Assembly: GCF_014641635.1 (NCBI RefSeq)
Contig: NZ_BMIC01000002.1
Coordinates: 248,001 to 312,000 of the forward strand
Origin: Aquaticitalea lipolytica
Lineage (GTDB): Bacteria; Bacteroidota; Bacteroidia; Flavobacteriales; Flavobacteriaceae
Length of the DNA: 64,000 nt
Direction: 5' to 3'
The translations under genes were made by a program, and so were the position numbers. Shown here piece by piece: positions 1-9,745 of this stretch; the stretch's first letter is position 1, and every line of letters begins with the position of its first letter. A model generated the notes under the pieces. The model had not been told where the DNA came from. It searched no databases and was given only the letters and a program-made list of their open reading frames with translations.

Positions 1-883
1 AGCGCTTTTCATTTTCTGGAATTTTAAAATAATCTTCATAACCTTCTCCATCTAGTTGATCAGAAGCTATATAATGAATTGCAATAAGCAAAGATTGAAA
101 AATATACTCTCTTACTACTTCCCTATTATAATCACCTTCAAAATGACCAGCTTCAAACAAAACAGTTGGTACATTATAGCTCTGAAATGTATCACCAACA
201 CAATTTATATTAAAAGCATCATCGTAAATACCTACTTGCTTTGGTATCTGTAATTGCAGGTTTTTATTCATTTTAACTATAATCGCCATTGCAATTTTAC
301 GATTGTCAGTTACTGTACAAGCTTCATCTTGTGCTGGAGCAAGAAAAGACACTGTTGCAGGTTTATTTATGTTTCCTGCACTAAAAATGGTACGCTGACC
401 ATGTAAATTAAAACAGAAGTCTGGCTTAAACTTATTAAAAAAAGTACGCAACGCAACACTTTCTGGCTGCGAAAGATCTTGAGCATCCCTATTTAAATCA
501 ATTTCATTAGCATTTAAGCGCGTATAAGCCTTTGCGCCATCTGGATTAAGCATTGGAATAATAGCAATTGTACAAGCTTTTAAAATCGATTTAATTTCAT
601 TTTCTGATGAATCATTAAAAAGATTACATAAATCTAAAACTGCTTTTGTGGTTGTGCTTTCGTTTCCATGCATTTGCGACCACATTAAGATTTTAGTTTT
701 ACCAGAACCAATTTTTATAACAGAAATATTTTCACCTAAAACGGATTGACCAATAGTTTCTATTAAAAAATCATCACTGTGTTTTTTAATTAACGGCTTA
801 AGATGTTGACTAAAAATATAACGACCATAAAGCGCTGTTTCTTTATGTGTTTTGAAGAGATTTTGTAGGAGTTGTAAATTCAT
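1..883 (-). CDS. M14-family zinc carboxypeptidase-like protein (3' end cut by window edge)
   Basis: The frame is open from the ATG at 881-883 to the left edge, so the C-terminus is missing. About 294 residues are visible. Around residue 75 the chain reads MWSQMHGNEST, the HxxE zinc motif of M14 peptidases. It is followed by an LNPDGA-like stretch, LNRDAQD, a third probable zinc ligand in FNLHGQ, and a late FEAGHFEGD segment that could hold the catalytic Glu. There is no signal peptide, so a cytoplasmic peptidase or amidohydrolase acting on small peptides is likely; the substrate is unknown. It is transcribed away from the XRE regulator at 1176, and the shared spacer carries operator-like repeats that overlap its probable -7 box. 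Confidence 0.85.
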   Translation of the reverse strand, partial: MNLQLLQNLFKTHKETALYGRYIFSQHLKPLIKKHSDDFLIETIGQSVLGENISVIKIGSGKTKILMWSQMHGNESTTTKAVLDLCNLFNDSSENEIKSILKACTIAIIPMLNPDGAKAYTRLNANEIDLNRDAQDLSQPESVALRTFFNKFKPDFCFNLHGQRTIFSAGNINKPATVSFLAPAQDEACTVTDNRKIAMAIIVKMNKNLQLQIPKQVGIYDDAFNINCVGDTFQSYNVPTVLFEAGHFEGDYNREVVREYIFQSLLIAIHYIASDQLDGEGYEDYFKIPENEKR

Positions 884-900
884 GTATTAAAGTTGTTATA

Positions 901-908
901 CAAATGTA
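901..908 (-). promoter_or_regulatory. Probable -7 box of the M14 peptidase gene
   Basis: Read on the minus strand this is TACATTTG, a match to the Bacteroidota -7 consensus TAnnTTTG, 18 bases upstream of the ATG. It lies inside a TACAAATGTAAAC repeat, so a protein bound to the repeat would cover the promoter. Confidence 0.5.
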
Positions 909-1136
909 AACAATTAAGAATTTACAATTGTAAACATTAAAATTTAATAAATGTGTATACTTATGTAAACGTCATGGTGCTAATTAAACATGTTTTTATA
1001 CTTGAAATTTTTGACGATTATTACTAAATATTTATATTATTGTTTTTCAGTTATTTAAAGATTATTATATGTAGTTTTAATTTAATATTAATGTGATTTA
1101 TATGTTAAATATGTTTACAAATTCATGTATAATATT

Positions 1137-1144
1137 TACATTTG
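1137..1144 (+). promoter_or_regulatory. Probable -7 box of the XRE regulator gene
   Basis: TACATTTG matches TAnnTTTG and sits 31 bases before the ATG at 1176. It is embedded in the near-palindrome TTTACATTTGTAA, consistent with autoregulation. Confidence 0.5.
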
Positions 1145-1175
1145 TAACACAGTAATCTAAATTTTAAAGTTTACA

Positions 1176-1562
1176 ATGATAAACAGTGATGATTTTGCTA
1201 AAAGACTACAAAAAGTCATCGATTTTTATGGAGAATCAGCTTCTTCTTTCTCTGAAAAAATTGGTGTACAGCGCTCTAGTATTTCTCATATTTTATCTGG
1301 CAGAAATAAACCGAGTTTAGATTTCGTTATGAAAATTTTAGACACTTTTCCTGAAATAGAATTATATTGGCTACTAAATGGTAAAGGAAATTTTCCTTCC
1401 ACTACATCTTCAGATATACCTGAAACTAAAACTCCAGAAATTCCTTTTGAGGAAAAAATTGAAGTTCCAAAAACTATAACTCCTCCAGTAAACAACAAAA
1501 CGATAGAAAGAATCGTCATTTTTTATACTGATGGAACATTTAAAAATTTTAATAAAGAATAG
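1176..1562 (+). CDS. XRE-family helix-turn-helix transcriptional regulator
   Basis: This 128-residue protein has an N-terminal HTH_3 (Cro/C1-type) domain at about residues 6-65. It includes the helix-turn-helix segment SSFSEKIGVQRSSISHILSGRNKPS and an ELYWLLNGKG end typical of flavobacterial XRE proteins. The C-terminal half is a Pro/Glu/Thr-rich linker ending in a short hydrophobic IERIVIFYTDGTF segment, possibly a dimer or sensor tail. The start codon lies within a palindromic repeat also present upstream, which suggests that it represses its own gene and the divergent peptidase gene. The ligand and wider regulon cannot be read from the sequence. Confidence 0.85.
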   Translation: MINSDDFAKRLQKVIDFYGESASSFSEKIGVQRSSISHILSGRNKPSLDFVMKILDTFPEIELYWLLNGKGNFPSTTSSDIPETKTPEIPFEEKIEVPKTITPPVNNKTIERIVIFYTDGTFKNFNKE

Positions 1563-1573
1563 CTTTCTTTTAC

Positions 1574-1581
1574 TAATTTTG
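1574..1581 (+). promoter_or_regulatory. Probable -7 box for the lipoprotein-terC pair
   Basis: TAATTTTG matches TAnnTTTG, 18 bases before the ATG at 1599. The short leader argues against the in-frame TTG at 1596 as the start. Confidence 0.45.
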
Positions 1582-1598
1582 TGTTTCAAACTTAATTG

Positions 1599-1985
1599 AT
1601 GAAATTTTTTACTTATTTACTCATTTGTATTGTTTTTGTTAGCTGCTATAATAAAGAGCGTAATTGTAAAGATTATAAAACTGGTACTTTTGAATTTACT
1701 TACATAGTTGATGGTGTTGAAAAATCTGGGAGATTTATTAGAACTGATTCGTTAAATATAGATTATTACGAAAATAAAATAGATTCTGCTTCTGTACGAT
1801 GGATAAATGATTGCGAGTTTATTCAGAAAACAATTAACCCAAAAAACATGGCCGAAGAAAATGCCATTCATTTTAAGATATTATCAACGACAGACAGCAC
1901 TTACACTTTTGAATATAAATTAGCTGTAAAAAAAGCAAACCAAAAAGCACGCGTAGAACAAGGAACAGCAAAAAGAATAAAATAA
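1599..1985 (+). CDS. Small lipoprotein of unknown function
   Basis: This 128-residue protein starts with a hydrophobic signal (KFFTYLLICIVFVSC). The lipobox FVSC predicts cleavage before Cys16 and lipid anchoring. The mature part is polar, with ERNCKDYKTGTFEFTYIVDG, a central ASVRWINDCEF and NPKNMAEENAIHFKI. I know similar proteins only as flavobacterial hypotheticals. The ATG at 1599 is preferred to the TTG three bases earlier. The terC start follows its stop by one base, so the two are probably co-transcribed. A role in envelope physiology is possible but is only inferred from the anchor. Confidence 0.8.
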   Translation: MKFFTYLLICIVFVSCYNKERNCKDYKTGTFEFTYIVDGVEKSGRFIRTDSLNIDYYENKIDSASVRWINDCEFIQKTINPKNMAEENAIHFKILSTTDSTYTFEYKLAVKKANQKARVEQGTAKRIK

Positions 1986-1986
1986 T

Positions 1987-2778
1987 ATGTTAGATTTTTT
2001 ACTTACCAGCGATGCCATAATGGCTTTACTAACGCTAACTTTTTTAGAAATAATTTTAGGTATTGATAATATTGTTTTTATATCTATAGCTGCAAATAAA
2101 CTGCCAGAACATCAACAATCTAAAGCTACAACTATTGGGCTTGTTTTAGCTATGGTACAGCGTATTATATTGCTTTTTTTTGTGTCTTTTTTAATTGGAC
2201 TTAAAGAACCTTTTTATACTATTGATACTTCATGGTTGCATGTAGCAATAAGCTGGCAAGCTGTAATTTTATTTGTTGGTGGATTGTTTTTAATTTATAA
2301 AAGCACATCAGAAATTCATGAAAAAGTAGAAATGCCTTTGCATGACGAAAATGAATTGAAGGGTAAAAAAATTAAATCGCTTTCACATGCTATTACTCAA
2401 ATACTAATAATAGATTTTATATTTTCAGTAGACTCTATACTTACAGCTGTTGGAATGACAAATGGTTTACATCCAAACCATAATTACACACTTGTACTAA
2501 TGATTATTGCTGTAGTAATATCTATTGGTGTTATGATTGGCTTTGCAAATCCGATACGTAAATTTATAAACGAGCATCCAAGTATGCAGCTATTGGGTTT
2601 AGCATTTTTAATTTTAATTGGATTTATGCTTATTACTGAAGCAGCTCATTTATCGCATACCAAGTTTCTTGGCAATGAAGTTGGTGCAATACCAAAAGGG
2701 TATTTGTATTTTGCTATTGCATTTTCTCTATTTGTTGAGTTTCTCAACTTTAGAATACAGAAAAAACATAAAAAATAA
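1987..2778 (+). CDS. TerC-family integral membrane protein
   Basis: This 263-residue protein has about seven hydrophobic helices and the TerC signature: LEIILGIDNIVFISI near residue 21-35 and IDFIFSVDSILTAVGMT near residue 140-157. The Asp residues in the ILGIDN and FSVDS motifs are the conserved membrane acidic residues of the family. TerC/Alx proteins are linked to metal (Mn, tellurite) handling and to metalation of exported proteins. No other ter genes are near, so a tellurite-resistance cluster is not supported. It follows the lipoprotein gene by one base and ends in a strong hairpin terminator. Confidence 0.92.
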   Translation: MLDFLLTSDAIMALLTLTFLEIILGIDNIVFISIAANKLPEHQQSKATTIGLVLAMVQRIILLFFVSFLIGLKEPFYTIDTSWLHVAISWQAVILFVGGLFLIYKSTSEIHEKVEMPLHDENELKGKKIKSLSHAITQILIIDFIFSVDSILTAVGMTNGLHPNHNYTLVLMIIAVVISIGVMIGFANPIRKFINEHPSMQLLGLAFLILIGFMLITEAAHLSHTKFLGNEVGAIPKGYLYFAIAFSLFVEFLNFRIQKKHKK

Positions 2779-2780
2779 TT

Positions 2781-2813
2781 AAAAAAGGTGTAATTAAAAA
2801 ATTACACCTTTTT
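2781..2813. terminator. Bidirectional hairpin terminator after terC
   Basis: Stem GGTGTAATT/AATTACACC with a four-base loop, flanked by AAAAAA and TTTTT, so it can work in both directions. It lies between terC and the minus-strand 27-codon ORF downstream of parC. Confidence 0.85.
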
Positions 2814-2817
2814 AGTT

Positions 2818-2901
2818 TTATCTATTGTTATTCTTTGTTGCAATTCGGTATAAATAATAAGCTATTAAAGCTAGCAACACTATTATGACAACTCTACCCA
2901 T
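2818..2901 (-). CDS. Putative 27-aa single-span membrane peptide downstream of parC
   Basis: This short ORF reads MGRVVIIVLLALIAYYLYRI and then ATKNNNR. It has one 15-18 residue hydrophobic helix with an Arg/Lys/Asn-rich tail, so inside-positive topology is likely. It starts 22 bases after the parC stop and ends just before the bidirectional hairpin, so it would be the last cistron of the parE-parC transcript. The composition is that of a real membrane peptide rather than random frame, but such a short ORF could be chance. I do not recognise a family. Confidence 0.4.
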   Translation of the reverse strand: MGRVVIIVLLALIAYYLYRIATKNNNR

Positions 2902-2923
2902 AATATTAAGTTTTTAATTTATT

Positions 2924-5590
<2,667 letters not shown>

Positions 5591-5598
5591 TAAAGGTT

Positions 5599-6078
5599 TT
5601 AATTATTTTGAAGGTTATTCTTAAGTATTTTTTTTAATGATTGACTTATATAGTTTTGCTTTTTTTTTGCTAAAAGAGTTACGTTAAAACAACTCTTAAT
5701 TTTATTTCCGTTTTTAGTTTTATAATACAATACTAATCGTTGATAAACAATATAATTTTGAAACTTAAAAGCAATCAAATCGGTTTTATCAAACTCTACA
5801 ACATGCTCTCTATAATTAAAATACTCAGAGAGTATAAATCCTCTGTTGATTAGGATTAAATTTAATCCGTCGCTATTATATTCAAAATACTTTGAAATAA
5901 TATAAATTAAAAAGAACAAAAAAGCTACTCCAAAAACCAATAATAAAAATGTATGGGATGCTATATTTCCAAAATCAGTAAAAACATTAAACACAACCAA
6001 TAGATAAACAACAAAAATGAACAGTAAAAAGTATACTGAAACAATTTTATTCTTAACCTTTATATTACTAGTTCTCAT
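5599..6078 (-). CDS. Small two-span membrane protein between parE and parC
   Basis: This 159-residue protein has two hydrophobic helices (about residues 14-34 and 40-61) followed by a polar beta-rich domain with [24 protein letters not shown]. This is the layout of small membrane proteins with a PH-like cytoplasmic domain, although I do not recognise a specific family. Its start overlaps the parE 3' end by 11 bases and its stop lies 8 bases before the parC start, so it is translated from the same transcript. The position is reminiscent of a passenger or regulator gene. No function is assigned. Confidence 0.75.
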   Translation of the reverse strand: MRTSNIKVKNKIVSVYFLLFIFVVYLLVVFNVFTDFGNIASHTFLLLVFGVAFLFFLIYIISKYFEYNSDGLNLILINRGFILSEYFNYREHVVEFDKTDLIAFKFQNYIVYQRLVLYYKTKNGNKIKSCFNVTLLAKKKQNYISQSLKKILKNNLQNN

Positions 6079-7933
6079 TAATTTCTTCTACGATATCAAG
6101 CTCTACTTTTAGATTGTTTATAATAAACTCCTGCCTATCTGGTGTGTTTTTACCCATATAAAACTCAAGTAAATTTTCAATAGACATATCTTTATCTAGC
6201 ATTACTGGATCTAAGCGAATATTCTCTCCTATAAAATTAACAAATTCATCTGGCGAAATCTCACCAAGTCCTTTAAATCTGGTAATTTCTGGTTTTGGTT
6301 TCAGCTTTTCTATTGCGTCTCGACGTTCTTGGTCTGAGTAGCAATATATTGTTTCTTTTTTATTTCTAACTCTAAACAAAGGTGTTTGCAGAATATACAA
6401 ATGCCCTTCCTTTATTAGTTCAGGAAAAAATTGCAAGAAAAAAGTAATAAGCAATAATCGAATATGCATTCCATCAACGTCAGCATCTGTAGCAATAACA
6501 ATGTTGTTATAACGTAAGTCTTCAATTGACTCTTCTATATTTAAAGCTGCTTGTAAAAGATTAAACTCTTCGTTTTCGTAAACAATTTTTTTGCTCATTC
6601 CATAAGAATTAAGCGGTTTACCACGCAAACTAAATACAGCTTGTGTGTTCACATCTCTAGATTTTGTAATACTACCAGATGCTGAATCTCCCTCTGTGAT
6701 AAATAGAGTTGATTCTAAGTTTCTATCATTTTTAGTGTCCCCAAAATGTACGCGACAATCACGCAGTTTTTTATTATGAAGGCTAGCCTTTTTAGCTCTA
6801 TCTTTTGCTAATTTTCTAATTCCTGATAACTCTTTACGCTCACGTTCTGCTTGAAGAATTTTTCTCTGAATTTTATCAGCAGTTTCAGGGTTTTTATGTA
6901 AAAAATTATCTAGATTGGTTTTTAGAAAGTCATTAACAAAGGTTCTAACAGTTGGCAAATCTCCACCCATATCTGTAGAACCTAATTTAGTTTTTGTCTG
7001 GCTTTCAAAAACTGGCTCTGTAACTTTAATTGCGATTGCAGAAACAATTGATTTACGAACATCTGATGCCTCATAGTTTTTACCATAAAACTCTCTTATG
7101 GTTTTTACTAATGCTTCTCTAAATGCAGCTAAATGCGTTCCTCCTTGCGTGGTGTTTTGTCCGTTAACAAAAGAGTGATACTCTTCGCTATACTGTGTTT
7201 TACTATGAGTTATGGCAACTTCAATATCATCACCTTTTAAGTGAATAATTGGATAAGCCATATCAGATTCATTGATGTTTTCTTCCAATAAATCTTTTAA
7301 TCCATTTTCGCTAAAATATTTTTCACCATTAAACATAATGGTAAGCCCTGTGTTGAGATACACATAGTTTTTGAGCATTTTCTCAACATACTCATTACGA
7401 TACTTATAATTTTTAAAGATAATATCATCTGGAATAAAAGACACCTTAGTCCCTTTTCGTCTTGATGTATCATCCAGTAAATCTTGATTAATTAGGTTAC
7501 CTTGTTCAAACTCAGCTGAAGCAGATTTTCCGTCTCTAGTTGATTCAACTCTAAAAAAAGAAGATAACGCATTAACAGCCTTTGTACCTACTCCATTTAA
7601 TCCTACAGACTTCTTAAAAGCTTTTGAATCATACTTTCCTCCTGTATTCATTTTAGATACAACATCAACCACTTTACCTAAAGGAATACCACGACCAAAA
7701 TCTCGCACAATAACTTTATTACCTTGAATTGAAATCTCGATAGTCTTACCAGCTCCCATAACGTATTCGTCAATAGAGTTGTCTAAAACTTCTTTTAAAA
7801 GTATATAAATACCATCGTCTGGAGATGAACCATCACCAAGCTTACCAATATACATTCCTGGTCGCATTCGAATGTGTTCTTTCCAATCGAGTGAACGTAT
7901 GTTATCTTCAGTATATTTGGTTTCTTGAGACAT
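6068..7933 (-). CDS. parE: DNA topoisomerase IV subunit B
   Basis: This 621-residue ATPase subunit of topoisomerase IV has a GHKL ATP-binding domain at the N-terminus ([24 protein letters not shown] with the catalytic-type Glu; [23 protein letters not shown]). The transducer domain has the [10 protein letters not shown] segment. The TOPRIM domain has [21 protein letters not shown]-type motifs and the metal-binding [15 protein letters not shown]. The length fits ParE rather than the longer proteobacterial GyrB. It is the first gene of a parE-membrane gene-parC cluster. Confidence 0.95.
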   Translation of the reverse strand: MSQETKYTEDNIRSLDWKEHIRMRPGMYIGKLGDGSSPDDGIYILLKEVLDNSIDEYVMGAGKTIEISIQGNKVIVRDFGRGIPLGKVVDVVSKMNTGGKYDSKAFKKSVGLNGVGTKAVNALSSFFRVESTRDGKSASAEFEQGNLINQDLLDDTSRRKGTKVSFIPDDIIFKNYKYRNEYVEKMLKNYVYLNTGLTIMFNGEKYFSENGLKDLLEENINESDMAYPIIHLKGDDIEVAITHSKTQYSEEYHSFVNGQNTTQGGTHLAAFREALVKTIREFYGKNYEASDVRKSIVSAIAIKVTEPVFESQTKTKLGSTDMGGDLPTVRTFVNDFLKTNLDNFLHKNPETADKIQRKILQAERERKELSGIRKLAKDRAKKASLHNKKLRDCRVHFGDTKNDRNLESTLFITEGDSASGSITKSRDVNTQAVFSLRGKPLNSYGMSKKIVYENEEFNLLQAALNIEESIEDLRYNNIVIATDADVDGMHIRLLLITFFLQFFPELIKEGHLYILQTPLFRVRNKKETIYCYSDQERRDAIEKLKPKPEITRFKGLGEISPDEFVNFIGENIRLDPVMLDKDMSIENLLEFYMGKNTPDRQEFIINNLKVELDIVEEINEN

Positions 7934-8050
7934 AAATTAAGGTGCAATTTTTTGACAAGTTGCTAATATAACATTTCGAGATAAAAAATGAAACCGCATT
8001 ACAGTAAAGTAATTAACAATGTTTTTAGCTTGTTTGTTGAGAAAACTATA

Positions 8051-8500
8051 TTAAAGTTCAGCTTTTTCTTTTAAAAGAGAATTTCTTGTCGTCAACAATT
8101 TTATCATGTAGTTTTTAAGGAAAAGTTTATTTACCAATTTTCCAAAAATACCAAATGGGCTTTCAAAATAAAACTTATCAATCATTAAGGTCTGATTACC
8201 TTCAGTTTTAAAAATGTGCTCATGTTTAAAAGATTTGAAAACTCCAGAAACCATTTCGTCTACAAAATAATTAGGAGCATCAAAAGCAGTTATTTTTGAT
8301 GTCAGTTGTTGCTTAATTCCAAAGTGAGTCGCTTCCCAAGTAACAGATTCTCCCAATGCTATTAGCCCTGAAGTTTTACCTGCAATAGCTTTTTCATTAG
8401 AATGTTTAAGAGACTCTTGATGAAAGTCGATGTTTCGAGCTAAATCGAAACAAGTTTTTATGTCGGAATTAATATAAGTATGTAGTTGAATTAGTGGCAT
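8051..8500 (-). CDS. SRPBCC-family (START/polyketide cyclase-like) protein
   Basis: This 149-residue single-domain protein opens with a short strand, [13 protein letters not shown], and the helix TCFDLARNIDFHQESL. The central block SVTWEATHFGIKQQLTSKITAFDAPNYFVDEM and the late HEHIFKTEGNQTLMIDKFYFESPFG give the strand pattern of the SRPBCC fold. The family has a deep hydrophobic pocket for lipids or small ligands; related flavobacterial entries are sometimes labelled cell division inhibitor without direct proof. The ligand is unknown. The start codon overlaps the ychF stop by one base (TAATG), indicating translational coupling. Confidence 0.8.
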   Translation of the reverse strand: MPLIQLHTYINSDIKTCFDLARNIDFHQESLKHSNEKAIAGKTSGLIALGESVTWEATHFGIKQQLTSKITAFDAPNYFVDEMVSGVFKSFKHEHIFKTEGNQTLMIDKFYFESPFGIFGKLVNKLFLKNYMIKLLTTRNSLLKEKAEL

Positions 8501-9594
8501 TATACATTAAACAAGAAATGCATCACATCACCATCTTTTACAATATAATTTTTACCTTCAACTCTCATTTTACCAGCCTCTTTTACTTTAGCCTCACTAC
8601 CAAAAGAAGCAAAATCTTCATATCCAATAACTTCTGCTCTAATAAAACCTTTTTCAAAATCTGTATGTATTACTCCTGCTGCTTGTGGTGCAGTAGCGCC
8701 AACATCAATCGTCCAAGCTCTGACTTCTTTTACTCCTGCCGTAAAATAGGTTTGCTGATTTAATAACTTATAAGCCGATCTGATTAATTTTGAAGAACCT
8801 GGCTCGTCTAATCCAATATCTTGTAAGAACATTTTACGCTCTTCATAATCATCTAATTCATTAATATCTGCCTCTGTACCAACTGCAAGAACTAAAATTT
8901 CAGCATTTTCATCTTTAACAGCTTCTCTTACCTTTTCAACATATGCATTGCCTGTAGCTGCAGATGCTTCGTCAACATTACAAACATACATTACAGGTTT
9001 GTCTGTTATAAATTGAGCTGGACTCACAAATTCTTCATAATCTTCTTTAGAAAACTCAAGCGCTCTAACAGAAGTTCCTGCTTCTAAAGCAGATTTAATT
9101 TTTAATAATACAGCCTCTTCTTTCTGCGCTTCTTTATTCCCTGTTTTGGCTGCACGTTTAACTTTTTCAAGTTTTTTATCTACGGTTTCTAGGTCTTTTA
9201 ACTGCAATTCCATATCGATAGTCTCTTTATCTCTAATAGGATTTACATTACCATCAACATGAACAATATTATCATTATCAAAACAACGCAATACATGCAA
9301 AATAGCATCAGTTTCTCTAATATTAGCCAAGAATTGGTTACCAAGACCTTCACCTTTACTTGCTCCTTTGACCAATCCAGCAATATCAACAATTTCAACT
9401 GTTGCTGGTTGCACTCTAAGCGGTTTTACTAATGCTTCTAGTTTTTCTAGTCTTGGATCAGGCACGTTTACAATTCCAATATTAGGTTCTATAGTACAAA
9501 AAGGAAAGTTTGCACTTTGTGCCTTTGCGTTAGATAAACAGTTAAATAAGGTTGATTTTCCTACGTTTGGTAATCCTACAATTCCAGCTTTCAT
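8500..9594 (-). CDS. ychF: Obg-like GTPase/ATPase YchF
   Basis: This 364-residue, near full-length YchF/OLA1 protein carries the G1 P-loop GLPNVGKST at residues 6-14, a G3 region [22 protein letters not shown], and NVDE in place of the usual NKxD. That change is typical of this ATP-preferring family. It has a helical coiled-coil insert and a C-terminal TGS domain ([21 protein letters not shown]...GYEDF). YchF binds ribosomes and is implicated in stress and redox responses. A TATATTTG box lies 23 bases upstream. The SRPBCC gene follows with a one-base overlap. Confidence 0.97.
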   Translation of the reverse strand: MKAGIVGLPNVGKSTLFNCLSNAKAQSANFPFCTIEPNIGIVNVPDPRLEKLEALVKPLRVQPATVEIVDIAGLVKGASKGEGLGNQFLANIRETDAILHVLRCFDNDNIVHVDGNVNPIRDKETIDMELQLKDLETVDKKLEKVKRAAKTGNKEAQKEEAVLLKIKSALEAGTSVRALEFSKEDYEEFVSPAQFITDKPVMYVCNVDEASAATGNAYVEKVREAVKDENAEILVLAVGTEADINELDDYEERKMFLQDIGLDEPGSSKLIRSAYKLLNQQTYFTAGVKEVRAWTIDVGATAPQAAGVIHTDFEKGFIRAEVIGYEDFASFGSEAKVKEAGKMRVEGKNYIVKDGDVMHFLFNV

Positions 9595-9616
9595 TGATTA
9601 TATTTTTTTCAGAGTG

Positions 9617-9624
9617 CAAATATA
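9617..9624 (-). promoter_or_regulatory. Probable -7 box of ychF
   Basis: TATATTTG on the minus strand fits TAnnTTTG and lies 23 bases before the start codon. Confidence 0.45.
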
Positions 9625-9745
9625 ATTGATAGACTTATTTATTTTAGTATAAATTATAAATAAGTGCTTAAATGTTATTCATACATAATGAATATTTAAA
9701 AAATCTAGTATATTTATAAAAATAATCTCCTAAAATAATTAAAAT

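Larger units (their letters stand above)
898..1184. promoter_or_regulatory. Cluster of TTTACA/TGTAAA operator-like repeats between divergent genes
   Basis: This 0.3 kb spacer holds at least five related sites. They are TACAAATGTAAACA near 899-912, a perfect 14-base palindrome TTTACAATTGTAAA at 921-934, ATGTAAAC near 964-971, TTTACATTTGTAA at 1135-1147, and GTTTACAATGATAAAC at 1169-1184, which spans the XRE start codon. Two of them overlap TAnnTTTG boxes facing in opposite directions. I infer binding sites for the XRE regulator encoded next door. The remaining spacer is A/T-rich with no gene. Confidence 0.55.

Noticed and set aside
56-253. Plus-strand ORF of 65 codons at the left edge
   Set aside because: It lies fully inside the minus-strand peptidase frame, which carries clear zinc-binding motifs; it is a shadow.
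1987-2778. TerC gene as a sign of a tellurite-resistance cluster
   Set aside because: No terA, B, D, E or Z gene is near, and TerC/Alx proteins are widespread on their own.
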